A stretch of 64,000 bases of DNA from Sphingobacterium chungjuense (GCF_011316935.1 NZ_WLYS01000005.1:124001-188000); one strand, 5' to 3'; shown: positions 18,486-27,678, counted from the stretch's first letter. Notes: generated by a model not told the origin, from the letters alone. Program-made: numbers and translations.

Positions 18486-19253
18486 CTAATCTTTCGCTTC
18501 GCTTACGGCATTTCGTTTTCTCACTTTACTTCTTGTACTGATCACGTGACCGATATACATATAAGAAGCTCCTATTACCACGATCCATGCGATTAGCGGC
18601 GGCATATACTCTTTATAAAAGAACACAAATGCTACGGTGAAGCCAATTATGAAGGCAACAATTATATAGATCAGCACATAAGCCGTCTTAGACTCATAAA
18701 AAGATGGTGGTTTGGTGATGATGGAGTGATTTTCTGCGACTGCTTGCTCATTCCAACGTTCTATTTCGCTGAGAAAATCTTCTTTAAAGGCGAGAAAGTC
18801 ATTGCTTTTTGTTCTCATGCTCGCGAAAAGTCTTGTCTTACTACCATTATTTAGTGAAAGTTTCATACAATAGTAGTAACGAGTCCAAGGAAAACTGTAA
18901 TGTCGGATATTACTCCAATCTATTTTAAAATCATCTGCTTTACTCCATGGATAACGTCGCTGCCAATGCCATTTAATACCGTTTTGATTGATTGATAATT
19001 GGATTCTACCCGCGCCAAGTCGCCATCCAAGTAAGTATCCTGTAAGCATGTACACACCTATTACTAGAAGGGCTTGATCCTTACTCAAGCTATAAAAATA
19101 ATACTCTATCATTGAATATTGTTCGAATCCAAATAGGCGAAAAGCCATAATGCTTACGATAAAAGTGAAAAAGACCGAAAGGTGTCTCATGGGAGATCGT
19201 ACTTGCACAGCATATGTACGAGTGGAAGAAGCTGTTCTCGAATTCGTCGTCAT
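18486..19253 (-). CDS. Multi-span membrane protein with a central soluble domain
   Basis: The 255-residue protein has two membrane spans near 28-45 and 60-75, a soluble beta-rich middle (about 85-180: RIQLSINQNGIKWHWQ, then TRYYYCMKLSLNNGSKTRLF), and two spans near 195-215 and 222-240. The middle resembles membrane-associated PH-like domains of small bacterial YdbS/DUF304-type proteins. No signal peptide is visible. I do not recognise a named family. It is convergent with the 2H gene. Confidence 0.65.
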   Translation of the reverse strand: MTTNSRTASSTRTYAVQVRSPMRHLSVFFTFIVSIMAFRLFGFEQYSMIEYYFYSLSKDQALLVIGVYMLTGYLLGWRLGAGRIQLSINQNGIKWHWQRRYPWSKADDFKIDWSNIRHYSFPWTRYYYCMKLSLNNGSKTRLFASMRTKSNDFLAFKEDFLSEIERWNEQAVAENHSIITKPPSFYESKTAYVLIYIIVAFIIGFTVAFVFFYKEYMPPLIAWIVVIGASYMYIGHVISTRSKVRKRNAVSEAKD

Positions 19254-19601
19254 GATCTTATAAAAGTAACAGAAACTGGGTAATTGCTTAAAATGATATC
19301 ACTTCAATTTCCGTTAGCGGCATGCAAAAAAGAAATCATTGTCGTGAACATGACCTTAGCCGAAACATTTTACTGCAATATCCATTAAATATAATTTCTT
19401 AATATACTTAAAATTACGAGTTTTACAATTGTTTTGAGTTTACAATTAACAAATTCAGAAGTGACACAACATAATGCTATTAACCATATAATTGATTATA
19501 CACTGCTACAAGTTAAAAAAATTAACATAATTTACTATCTTTACTGTATTGAATTATAGACTTTATTGCACGTAGAATTTAAATAACCTAAAATATATGC
19601 T
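19254..19601. other. 348-base intergenic region, AT-rich
   Basis: The gap lies between divergent genes, so it must hold two promoters. TATCTTTA at about 19536-19543 is one base off the Bacteroidota -7 consensus and could serve the gene at 19602. I found no RNA gene, repeat or convincing coding frame. Confidence 0.4.
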
Positions 19602-19856
19602 ATGCAAAACCAAGGCATTGACGAAAAATTATTGTCTGACGAAGAGTTGCTAAAAAGAAGAAAGAAGGTGCGGAATCTGTCGATTTTGTCAGGTTTTATA
19701 ACGGCTATATTTCTAATCGTCATCGTAAATTTAGCCCTTAAAACCGACCAGTTTTTGATGTTGATTGGGGCAGCTTTTATACCCCTAAGTATTTTGCCGC
19801 TGCGCATAGCCTATAAAAGAACTGATAAAGAAATCAAAGCGAGAGGTCTAGATTGA
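19602..19856 (+). CDS. Small two-span membrane protein (84 aa)
   Basis: MQNQGIDEKLLSDEELLKRR is a charged cytoplasmic start, followed by two hydrophobic spans (about 28-45 and 52-67) and a charged tail (YKRTDKEIKARGLD). I do not recognise a family. The gene has its own terminator. Confidence 0.6.
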   Translation: MQNQGIDEKLLSDEELLKRRKKVRNLSILSGFITAIFLIVIVNLALKTDQFLMLIGAAFIPLSILPLRIAYKRTDKEIKARGLD

Positions 19857-19868
19857 TTCGCCACATAA

Positions 19869-19893
19869 AACACAACTCCTGAAGAGTTGTGTT
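19869..19893. terminator. Bidirectional terminator between convergent genes
   Basis: AACACAACTC (19869-19878) pairs perfectly with GAGTTGTGTT (19884-19893) across a 5-base loop. It lies between a plus gene ending at 19856 and a minus gene ending at 19919. The T run is short, so efficiency is uncertain. Confidence 0.7.
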
Positions 19894-19918
19894 CTATAAT
19901 AAACGACTGCCTGCTTCT

Positions 19919-20953
19919 TTAATTATTTGATATTAAAGTGATATGCTCCGATATCAGGTAGTTGAAGTTTAAAATTTTGTTCATCTCCACGTCATGAGGT
20001 GCATTCTTCATTTGCGAGGCCGTGACATTACCGTAGATAAATAGGTGCGTCTTGCCGACTTGGTAATATTTCAGGGAAAAGAATGATCCAATAATGGCCT
20101 GATCATTTTCAAAATCGTAACTGATCGTGTATCCCACAACATTGTCTTTCTCCTCTTTCACCAGAACCATGTTTTCATTTTCTGCTACAAATTTTTTCAT
20201 ATCAAAGCCTGCTGGATCAGTCGATACCCAGATGGTCAGCTGTTTTAACCCATAATCTTCTGCGTGTTCTATGTCGTAGATCTTTGAATGATCTTTAAAC
20301 GTTCCTATTTTTATATCGCCAAATTTTTCATTTTTAAGATCTCCTGATTCATATAGTGCGATCTGCTCTGGTATCTGCAAGATGATGTCGCTATCATACG
20401 TATCATCAAATATTGTATCCACTTTGGTGTTCAGTTTTTCCAACGGTAGTAGTTTAATAGGCGGTTGCTTTTTTAAGCTAGCTTTCAAGGAGATAATTTT
20501 GTTTTGCACCTCTCTTTCATAGGCAAAAGCCTCCGCAATGTCCTGATCATACTGCTCTTTATCGACTTTTTCAAACTCGATGATCGTGTTCTTGGATTTG
20601 GATGATGTCGCATTATCCTTGAATTTAATGAGAAAGCTACTATTGTGGAATGTGTAATCGTACATTTCGTAATAATCCTTTTCGGTAATATCGAGCTGTT
20701 TGAGATTAGTGAAACTATCTAGGTTAATTTCCAGCTTTTTGGGATAGTCGAAATGCAGGCTTCCATTCTTTCTGACAAAGTGAAAATTGTAATCCAATAT
20801 CTCTTCCATCGACATGGCTGTTAGCCCTACAAAGGGTTCATGATCTTCCCGATAAATGGTTTTGATTCGGTAATAGGTTTCCTTTTCCTGGCAAGAAGAC
20901 TGCAACGTAGTTAATGAAGTGAACAATAAGGAGAGGATAATTATATTTTTCAT
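19919..20953 (-). CDS. Lipoprotein of unknown function (344 aa)
   Basis: From the ATG at 20953 (MKNIIILSLLFTSLTTLQSSC) the product begins with a lipoprotein signal; the lipobox is LQSSC with Cys at about 21. The mature part is acidic and beta-strand rich with a lysine-rich helix in the middle. I do not recognise a family. It is probably anchored in the outer membrane facing the periplasm or outside. There is no neighbour on its strand. Confidence 0.65.
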   Translation of the reverse strand: MKNIIILSLLFTSLTTLQSSCQEKETYYRIKTIYREDHEPFVGLTAMSMEEILDYNFHFVRKNGSLHFDYPKKLEINLDSFTNLKQLDITEKDYYEMYDYTFHNSSFLIKFKDNATSSKSKNTIIEFEKVDKEQYDQDIAEAFAYEREVQNKIISLKASLKKQPPIKLLPLEKLNTKVDTIFDDTYDSDIILQIPEQIALYESGDLKNEKFGDIKIGTFKDHSKIYDIEHAEDYGLKQLTIWVSTDPAGFDMKKFVAENENMVLVKEEKDNVVGYTISYDFENDQAIIGSFFSLKYYQVGKTHLFIYGNVTASQMKNAPHDVEMNKILNFNYLISEHITLISNN

Positions 20954-21352
20954 ACGCAATTTACTCAAGTGATCTGTTGCTGTATATCAGGCACTCGCTT
21001 GATGCAAAGTAGTATTTACAACGATAGTATCGCCCAACGGTTTATTATTTACAGGTAATCATTTACGATTCGTATTTGATGCTCACAAGCACTTCCTAAA
21101 TCTACGCCGACAAAATTTCAACTATGCCTGCTATTGTTCGCGTATAGTAGGATTTTAATAAATCGCATACCATGCCAAAACGCCGTTGCATCGCATTGGA
21201 CGTATTACGAATAATAGGTGTTGCTCTTAACAAATCGTAAATGCCTTTTTGCGAATTGTAAACGATCAAGTGCTAAAAGCCCGTTATGGCTTAACTTTCG
21301 AAGTAAGATCAGAAAAGTCAAGATGAGCAAACTAATCTGTATAGCAAAAACC
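20954..21352. other. Intergenic region between divergent genes
   Basis: No RNA gene or good consensus promoter was found. A 22-codon frame at 21172-21240 (MPKRRCIALDVLRIIGVALN) resembles the start of membrane acyltransferases (pattern R..aLDvlR) but stops at once, so it could be a remnant. An earlier in-frame start for the TPR gene at 21323 also lies here. Confidence 0.35.
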
Positions 21353-22621
21353 ATGAAGATACTATGTTATCTGCTGTTCCCTTTTTGGCTCAGCGCTCAG
21401 GACCATCTTACGGAAGAAAAGACTTCTCAAGCGATGATTCATTACCAAGATAAAGAATATGCGCAGGCCGCAAAGCTCTATGAAGAAATCTTGGAGAAAG
21501 ACTACAAAAATAGCTATTTGCTCACTCAATGTGGGCTCTCGTATTATCATCAACAGAAATTTCAAGAAGCGAAAGAGAAATTTAGATTAGCCACGCTTTA
21601 TGGAAATGTAGACGATAGAGAAACTATGGCGCTATACCATTCTAATCTATCTGCGGCCTATTCCAATCTAGATGATGATGAACCTGCTTTTGAACATGCA
21701 GTTAAAGCTTATTATTTGGATAAAGAAAGATTGTGGAATGCCGCATCCATGGCGCAAAATCTTGGCCGATATGACGACTGTCTAAAGCTCATGAATGAGG
21801 CGGAGGAGGGAACATTGCATAATGCCTACCGTACGCTCTATGGCAGATCGTATTACAGAAAAGAGGAATTTAGAAAAGCAATACAACAGTATAAAACCTT
21901 TTTCGACCATTATGATCCGAATGATGACACCGTGCCGCTGGTTATTCGAGACGATCGGAACTTTTACCTGTATTCATGCCTTCATGTCTTAGCAAAAAGT
22001 GATGATGAGCAGGAGGTAAATGAGATCATCGATCAAGTTATTCAAGTGCAGAAAGCTCATCCTATGGTGATGTATCGTCAAGATATGCTCGCATTTTTTA
22101 CCATTCCAAAAAATATATGTAAAACCTACGGGTTAGACGTCGAAATGTCTAAGAGGCTTTTCTATGCTTGGGTAAATGATCCGAATAAATATGACGAGTT
22201 GCTATTTAGCTTCTACGCGCTGAATGCGTATCATGACACCTACCAGTTAACAGCTAAATATTTGCAGGATGATGTGGGCGAATTGGAGCGGGAATTTCAC
22301 GAGATTCATTTTTTATCCGCACTGCATCTTTATTTACAAGATCGCAAAAAGCAGCAGACATCTGCCAATGACGAAAGGTTGGAGGAGTTATTATTTCTGT
22401 TTGATGATTTTTTTGAAGCAGATCGAATCTATTCTGACGACGAATTCATGGTGATACCTCGAATTGAAAATCTGCTGATGGGCTTGCTGGCGGCTTTTCG
22501 ATCTAACTATGCTAAGGGGGAAGAACAGGAAAGAATCGCGCCGGTATTAATAAAATTCCTTGAGAGACTTCCCAACGAATCGATAAGAAACAAAATTAAG
22601 GATGACTTGGGCTATAATTAG
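21353..22621 (+). CDS. Secreted TPR-repeat protein
   Basis: From the ATG at 21353 (MKILCYLLFPFWLSAQD) the 422-residue product has a signal peptide ending LSA. An alternative start at 21323 would add ten residues before the hydrophobic core. The N-terminal half has tetratricopeptide repeats (for example YQDKEYAQAAKLYEEILEKD, YYHQQKFQEAKEKFRLA, SYYRKEEFRKAIQQYKTFF) that serve protein-protein contact. The C-terminal half is helical and acidic. It heads a run of uncharacterised genes (22646-27678) in the same orientation. The function is unknown. Confidence 0.75.
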   Translation: MKILCYLLFPFWLSAQDHLTEEKTSQAMIHYQDKEYAQAAKLYEEILEKDYKNSYLLTQCGLSYYHQQKFQEAKEKFRLATLYGNVDDRETMALYHSNLSAAYSNLDDDEPAFEHAVKAYYLDKERLWNAASMAQNLGRYDDCLKLMNEAEEGTLHNAYRTLYGRSYYRKEEFRKAIQQYKTFFDHYDPNDDTVPLVIRDDRNFYLYSCLHVLAKSDDEQEVNEIIDQVIQVQKAHPMVMYRQDMLAFFTIPKNICKTYGLDVEMSKRLFYAWVNDPNKYDELLFSFYALNAYHDTYQLTAKYLQDDVGELEREFHEIHFLSALHLYLQDRKKQQTSANDERLEELLFLFDDFFEADRIYSDDEFMVIPRIENLLMGLLAAFRSNYAKGEEQERIAPVLIKFLERLPNESIRNKIKDDLGYN

Positions 22622-22645
22622 TCATCCGGTGAAAACGAATAAAAT

Positions 22646-23557
22646 ATGAATAGAGGAACAGCAGAAAACCGTCATTCTAAATTGATCACTTATGGAATAA
22701 TAGCCATTGTACTGATCGCTGCCATTGCTTTTGGCGTACATACATATCTCAGATCATCTGTGGATACAACAATACTGAGAAACGCAAAGGATACGACTAA
22801 CATAAAAGATAGTATGCAACCTACCGGTGCTAATCTAGGAGAATTGCATCAACAAGATACAGTGGCTATAACAAAATTACCGATCGATTGGGATGGCGAC
22901 AACTCGCCATGGAGTGCGTACCGAGTGATTGGACATGCAACTGATTTGACAGCGAGAAATCTACAATTTGGCGATAAGGTGTGGGTAGACGACGATCAAT
23001 CCGAAGAAGCATATAAAGTGGTGTTGGCTAGACCTGTGGCCAATAGCAATAGCAGGTCTACATTTCGATTGAATAGTGATTTGCTGATTGAGGAATATCG
23101 ATTTGATAAGTACAAAACCAACTTTTCTTTAGCGCCATTTACCACGCTCTCATCGGGCGTCAAGAAAATCTTGCTGGATGACAATTATAGTGACGGAAAT
23201 GCCTACAGTCTGACACAAAATGAAGCTAGGAGCAAGTCATCCGTCGCTTTTGGAGATTTCGACGAAGATGGCATTCTAGATGTCGCCGTGATTATGGATA
23301 ATAACGAAAAGCAAATTAGTCGCTTACTGATCATTTGCTCTAATAAAGCGACACAACAACCGTATATCGCTTTCGCAGAAAATTACAATGATAAGATGCG
23401 TATTCGATCGTTTAAAGAAAAGGCAAAAATATACATGAATACTACTGAATTTGTGCCAGCGCCACGAGACGGTGTGATTCTAACTGCCGACGACGTGGTA
23501 CTCGCTATCGTGTATGATACCGTATCGCAAAAATTTAAGACGTATTTTCAAGAATAA
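22646..23557 (+). CDS. Membrane-anchored protein with FG-GAP-like/VCBS segment
   Basis: The 303-residue protein has a short cytoplasmic start, one membrane span (about 14-30: YGIIAIVLIAAIAFGVHTYL) and a large external part. The segment FGDFDEDGILDVAVIMDNNE (about 206-225) matches the calcium-binding DxDxDG loop of FG-GAP/VCBS repeats, though only one such repeat is clear. It lies 24 bases after the TPR gene. Confidence 0.6.
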   Translation: MNRGTAENRHSKLITYGIIAIVLIAAIAFGVHTYLRSSVDTTILRNAKDTTNIKDSMQPTGANLGELHQQDTVAITKLPIDWDGDNSPWSAYRVIGHATDLTARNLQFGDKVWVDDDQSEEAYKVVLARPVANSNSRSTFRLNSDLLIEEYRFDKYKTNFSLAPFTTLSSGVKKILLDDNYSDGNAYSLTQNEARSKSSVAFGDFDEDGILDVAVIMDNNEKQISRLLIICSNKATQQPYIAFAENYNDKMRIRSFKEKAKIYMNTTEFVPAPRDGVILTADDVVLAIVYDTVSQKFKTYFQE

Positions 23558-23595
23558 TGATTCATCATTAGGTTTTTAACCCTTAATCTGTTAGG

Positions 23596-24939
23596 ATGGC
23601 CAAAAGAATTACCGCGTTAAAATGCCCGCAATGCGGAAGTGTTAAAAAACAATCCGTCAAGGAAGATCACTACATATGCAATCATTGCGATACCGAATAT
23701 TTTTTAGATAATGACGATATCAATGTCAACGTAAATCATCATCATCGCGGTTTTGAGCGTCGAGGCGCTCAAAACACCACCAAGAAGAATATGGCCATTA
23801 TAGCTGTTGCGATAGCTTTGATTTTTTATGCCCTAATTAGTAGCATTTTATCCAATACTACATCCAGCTCCGATAAAAGCTCCGGCAAAGATATTTACCA
23901 AGATCATGTGCGAGATCAAATGGTGTATACAGGCGCAGATGGCAATCCCAAAATCTTATTTTCAGTCGAGAGAAGGTACGGTGCTTACAGCAAAAAGTCC
24001 GATGAATACCTGTTGCTATTCTATGATCCAATCCGAGGAAAAATCATACAAGAACAGAAACCAGAAGCAAAATGGGGAGATAGCCCGTCGTTGAGATACC
24101 GAAAATTTGCAGATGGCAATACCTATCTTATTGCAGACGGTAATAATCAATTATATAGGTTGGATAGTGAAGCGGATAAACTGTTGGACGTGTCTGCTCA
24201 AATATTTGGTTCGAAGCCAGAATTTGCTGCCGGATTGGCTACGCTAAAGTTTACCAACGACAACTATGGCGACGGGCTTGATATCATGACGAATGATGGA
24301 AAAGAGTTTATGTATTTTCCTATTCCCCAAAAGATCTATGCCGAGCGGAAGCTGTTTTTCCAAGATTCAGAGGAATTGAGTACGCTGCCAAGCGACGCGA
24401 AAATCAAAAAGTATTATATCTTTTCCGAGAAAAGCTCGTCTTATCCCGAGGAACCTATCCAACTCATTCAGTACGATTATCAGGAAAAGTCGGGTTTTCC
24501 GATTCGATTGCCGTATGGCGCCGAATGGAAGGATGTCCGAGATTATCGCTACTCCAATAATGTCACCTACAAATCGGTGTTTAGTAGTCATGATAAAAGA
24601 GTGGTGAGTTTCAAAGATCTGACGCCAGATCGTATGTATTTCAAACCGACCGTGATGTATCAGGAAGAAAATCGCCTGTACATCAAGACCTTGCCCAATG
24701 CCAATCCCGAAAATACGGCGTTATTACAAAAGATCGATACGGAAACTGGTCAGGTAATTTGGACCTACAAGCCCGACGCGGTCAAGTCTGAGTTTAGCGA
24801 CCTCAGCGTATACAAAGATGGTATTGGATTGTACGTTTACAGTTTTGGATCGCCCCGTGTGCGAAAATTTGTATTACTCGGTGATCAGGATGGTAAACCT
24901 TTTAAAGAGATTGATCTGGATAATTTTAAACTTAACTAG
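23596..24939 (+). CDS. Zinc-ribbon, single-span protein with a propeller-like external domain
   Basis: The 447-residue protein starts with a cytosolic zinc ribbon (CPQC at 10-13 and CNHC at 28-31), then a polar linker with HHHR, a membrane span (about 66-86) and a Ser-rich stem. The external 340 residues have repeated strand motifs ending in DTETGQVIWTYKPDA, typical of PQQ-type or WD-like propellers. A zinc ribbon on a membrane-anchored propeller is an unusual combination. It is part of the same-strand run with the SPFH protein. Confidence 0.65.
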   Translation: MAKRITALKCPQCGSVKKQSVKEDHYICNHCDTEYFLDNDDINVNVNHHHRGFERRGAQNTTKKNMAIIAVAIALIFYALISSILSNTTSSSDKSSGKDIYQDHVRDQMVYTGADGNPKILFSVERRYGAYSKKSDEYLLLFYDPIRGKIIQEQKPEAKWGDSPSLRYRKFADGNTYLIADGNNQLYRLDSEADKLLDVSAQIFGSKPEFAAGLATLKFTNDNYGDGLDIMTNDGKEFMYFPIPQKIYAERKLFFQDSEELSTLPSDAKIKKYYIFSEKSSSYPEEPIQLIQYDYQEKSGFPIRLPYGAEWKDVRDYRYSNNVTYKSVFSSHDKRVVSFKDLTPDRMYFKPTVMYQEENRLYIKTLPNANPENTALLQKIDTETGQVIWTYKPDAVKSEFSDLSVYKDGIGLYVYSFGSPRVRKFVLLGDQDGKPFKEIDLDNFKLN

Positions 24940-24947
24940 TTGGTGAT

Positions 24948-25952
24948 ATGAGTCTATTTAATTTTTTCAAGAAGCAACTCTCCACGGTAATATCATGGAA
25001 TCCACAGCAAACGGATATGCTACTTTGGAAATATCCCGCAAAAACCGATGAGATCAAAAATGCTAGTAAATTGATCGTTGGCCCAGGTCAGGGTTGTATT
25101 TTGGTGTACGAAGGCAAAATAACTGACGTATTGGATCAGGAAGGAACCTACACAATCAAAACAGACAATCTGCCATTTATCACCACTTTACTCAAGGTGA
25201 TGCAATTAATGGAGAGTGAGCACAAAGTGGCTTTATTCTTTTATCGGAAAGCCGAAGTCGTCAATCAAAGTTGGGGAACATCGTCGCCTGTAAAATACGT
25301 AGACCCCATCTATAAGATTCCGGTGAAAATGAGTGCTTTTGGGAATTTCTCGTATCAAATGATCAATCCACACAAAGTTTTTGCCGATTTGGTAGGTTCT
25401 ACGAATGAGTTTACCACCGAATCTTTTCGGGATATAGTGCAATCCAGAATTCCTTCTTTATTGATAAGCTATCTGGCCAATCAAAAGATGTCATATACGG
25501 AGATTGATACGCAACTGACAAGCATTATGACTGAAATGCGAACTCAGCTTATTAGCGAGTTTGAGAAACTCGGTGTTCGTATTACAGATTTCAGAGTGGA
25601 GGGTAATAGTTTTGATGCCGATACAGAAGAAAGAATTGGTCGTGTGGCTGATGTAACGATTGATGCGATGGCAGCAGCTGAAGGTGGCTTAAGTTACGAA
25701 CAATTAGAAAAACTGCGTGCGCTGCGTGATGCTGCGCGCAACGAAAGTGGCGTAGCTGGTGCGGGAGCAGCTTTAGGAGCGGGGCTGAGTATGGCAAATG
25801 TATTTAATAAGTCGATCGACGAAGTGACTACCCCAAGTCGAAATGCAGATCCCATTGCGCAATTGCAAAAGCTGAAACTTTTACTGGATGAAAGCATCAT
25901 TACGCAACAAGAATTTGATCAGAAGAAAAAAGAATACTTAGAAAATCTATAA
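24948..25952 (+). CDS. SPFH/band-7 domain protein with SHOCT tail
   Basis: The 334-residue protein is like the YdjI-type SPFH family: MSLFNFFKKQLSTVISW at the start, VGPGQGCILVYEGKITDVL, and a coiled-coil helix (EIDTQLTSIMTEMRTQLISE) before RVEGNSFDADTEERIGR. A glycine/alanine stretch then leads to a SHOCT motif (QLQKLKLLLDESIITQQEFD), a short oligomerisation/membrane-targeting segment. Such proteins scaffold membrane microdomains or stress complexes. There is no signal peptide. It begins 8 bases after the zinc-ribbon gene. Confidence 0.82.
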   Translation: MSLFNFFKKQLSTVISWNPQQTDMLLWKYPAKTDEIKNASKLIVGPGQGCILVYEGKITDVLDQEGTYTIKTDNLPFITTLLKVMQLMESEHKVALFFYRKAEVVNQSWGTSSPVKYVDPIYKIPVKMSAFGNFSYQMINPHKVFADLVGSTNEFTTESFRDIVQSRIPSLLISYLANQKMSYTEIDTQLTSIMTEMRTQLISEFEKLGVRITDFRVEGNSFDADTEERIGRVADVTIDAMAAAEGGLSYEQLEKLRALRDAARNESGVAGAGAALGAGLSMANVFNKSIDEVTTPSRNADPIAQLQKLKLLLDESIITQQEFDQKKKEYLENL

Positions 25953-25963
25953 CGACATAACGT

Positions 25964-26182
25964 ATGAAATACATTATTGTAGCCATTTTTATACTCTCTC
26001 TTTTGAGTGTTTGCTTTTTAAGTTTGAACTATATATGGGCATGGTTCCCCGTAAATTATGGGGATGTGATGAAAGTGGCAATTTCCATATTGATTCTGTT
26101 GTTGGTGATGACCGGATTGGTGATGATCTTCTCGGGTGCTTTTGCACAAAATCCGAACCATCCAAACGTGGGCAAAAAATGA
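25964..26182 (+). CDS. Small two-span membrane protein (72 aa)
   Basis: Two hydrophobic spans (about 1-22 and 33-56) with a short WAWFPVNYGDV linker and a polar tail ending NPNHPNVGKK. No family recognised. It starts 11 bases after the SPFH gene and so probably shares its transcript. Confidence 0.6.
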   Translation: MKYIIVAIFILSLLSVCFLSLNYIWAWFPVNYGDVMKVAISILILLLVMTGLVMIFSGAFAQNPNHPNVGKK

Positions 26183-26201
26183 TACCAGAAAAGAGCTCAA
26201 T

Positions 26202-26528
26202 ATGAAAAGTAGATTGCTATACACCATTGCTGCATTTTTATTCGTCACGATCTTTTTCACGGTTGGATTTATTTATCAATTTTCACATGGCGCCAAGATC
26301 GGAATTGCCACATTAAAAAATATTGTCATTGATCGGGCGCTGTGCCTAAGTATACCTATCTCAATTGCTTATTTTGCAATCCATTCGGTGGTTATTACCC
26401 AGAAAAACAGATGGGTATTGGCTATTATGATCTTACTCATTTTAGGAACATTATATGCTGTGTTAGGCTATTTTTTTCTATTTCACATTGTATTAGTGGG
26501 CTTGTTAGATAATCCTTTTGTTGATTGA
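26202..26528 (+). CDS. Small three-span membrane protein (108 aa)
   Basis: I start at the ATG at 26202 (MKSRLLYTIAAFLFVTIFF). Three hydrophobic spans are visible (about 5-24, 45-62 and 70-100). It lies 19 bases after the previous gene and its stop codon overlaps the start of the next frame (TTGA). No family recognised. Confidence 0.55.
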   Translation: MKSRLLYTIAAFLFVTIFFTVGFIYQFSHGAKIGIATLKNIVIDRALCLSIPISIAYFAIHSVVITQKNRWVLAIMILLILGTLYAVLGYFFLFHIVLVGLLDNPFVD

Positions 26529-26779
26529 TTCGCTGCTGTTTCCTACAGTCTGGAGGAGGTATAGAAGGCAGTTTCGGCACTGGTTTAGTAGATGATATAA
26601 ATGGCGTGGTCGCGAATATAATTCTGCGTAATGAAACAGGAGCGGAGATGGTGCTCGCAGACACCATTCAAAATCCAATTTATCTGCAACGCTTTGCGCT
26701 GCGGGATCACGAGAATCACTTATCTCCGCATCTCGGTATTCAAATACCGGTAGAGATCAGTATCACCGATGTGCTCTAA
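26525..26779 (+). CDS. Small protein without an ATG start (84 aa)
   Basis: The frame opens at a TTG overlapping the previous stop (TTGA), the kind of overlap seen in translational coupling. The translation is not membrane-like: GGIEGSFGTGLVDDINGVVA, then LADTIQNPIYLQRFALRDHE and PVEISITDVL. The next in-frame ATG is at 26648, too late for the conserved-looking glycine-rich start. It could instead be the 3' part of a gene broken from its start by a frameshift. Confidence 0.4.
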   Translation: MIRCCFLQSGGGIEGSFGTGLVDDINGVVANIILRNETGAEMVLADTIQNPIYLQRFALRDHENHLSPHLGIQIPVEISITDVL

Positions 26780-26805
26780 AATATTATTGTGCTAATAGCA
26801 GACTT

Positions 26806-27081
26806 ATGGTTATATATTTTTTTATCAGACTGATTATTGGAATAGCAGCCTTGTCGATTCTTGGTTTCTACCAGATGAACAACGATTTTGGCGGAGGTAA
26901 CAATGGTATGGGTTTAAAATTATGGTTATACGTAGCTCTGGCCATATTAGTCATTGAAGCATTATACTTGTTCGTAGAAATGCTGATTCTTGCTTATAAA
27001 TCCAACTTCCGTTTTGCCGCGATTAATCTGGTTCTTCTCGTTATAGGTATATTTGTTTTCCTGTTTTTGGCTTCCCGATAA
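26806..27081 (+). CDS. Small three-span membrane protein (91 aa)
   Basis: Hydrophobic spans are near 2-20, 38-58 and 70-88, with a glycine/asparagine linker (NNDFGGGNNGMGL). No family recognised. It lies 26 bases downstream of the preceding frame on the same strand. Confidence 0.55.
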   Translation: MVIYFFIRLIIGIAALSILGFYQMNNDFGGGNNGMGLKLWLYVALAILVIEALYLFVEMLILAYKSNFRFAAINLVLLVIGIFVFLFLASR

Positions 27082-27114
27082 TTCACTCATTATTACATTT
27101 TAAACTCTTTTATC

Positions 27115-27678
27115 ATGACTTTTAAATATTGTACCGTTTTAGTTTTCTTCCTGTTTCATCTCTCCATGTCTCGTGCACAGGAGGTAATGTTGCCAGAAGT
27201 GTTGGATGCGGACAAAATATTGTTTGATGGCAAATTACATCGATTCCTTTCTGTACAGGAGTTTGGAGCACACTTCCAGCAAGCAGACAGTACCAGACTA
27301 ATGATGGAATTGGAACCTTGTAGTTACGTTTTTGAGTATCCTGATGGGAGCAAAGATGCAGACGATGAATATTGGTATAAAGATGGCTCTCGTTTTGAGC
27401 GAAGTAAGGAAAAATTGGCCGTTGATGAATTTCGCTTTACTAAAGATCATTTTATCCTTTATGATGGACTAAGATTAGATTCATCTACCACGTTAGCAGA
27501 ACTGCGAAAACATTTTCCAAACGCAGTTTACGCGATGGGAGAAATAGAGGTGTATGGCGAAGGTAAACTACAATTGATCATATTCCGCGAAGATGATGAA
27601 AACCTATCTGATGGGCACATTCGTCTATTCCTTAAAGACGGGAAGTTATCTTTCATACATTGGTGGTTTCCATGCTAG
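27115..27678 (+). CDS. Secreted hypothetical protein (187 aa)
   Basis: The signal peptide MTFKYCTVLVFFLFHLSMSRAQ is clear, ending SRA. The mature domain is acidic and aromatic (EYPDGSKDADDEYWYKDGS, SFIHWWFPC). It carries only three cysteines (C6, C69, C187). No family recognised. It ends the run that starts with the TPR gene. Confidence 0.6.
   Translation: MTFKYCTVLVFFLFHLSMSRAQEVMLPEVLDADKILFDGKLHRFLSVQEFGAHFQQADSTRLMMELEPCSYVFEYPDGSKDADDEYWYKDGSRFERSKEKLAVDEFRFTKDHFILYDGLRLDSSTTLAELRKHFPNAVYAMGEIEVYGEGKLQLIIFREDDENLSDGHIRLFLKDGKLSFIHWWFPC

Noticed and set aside
19288-19386. Short frame with a lipobox-like FPLAACKKE in the 19254-19601 gap
   Set aside because: About 31 codons, no promoter, and no sign of conservation can be judged. 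Chance is the likelier explanation.
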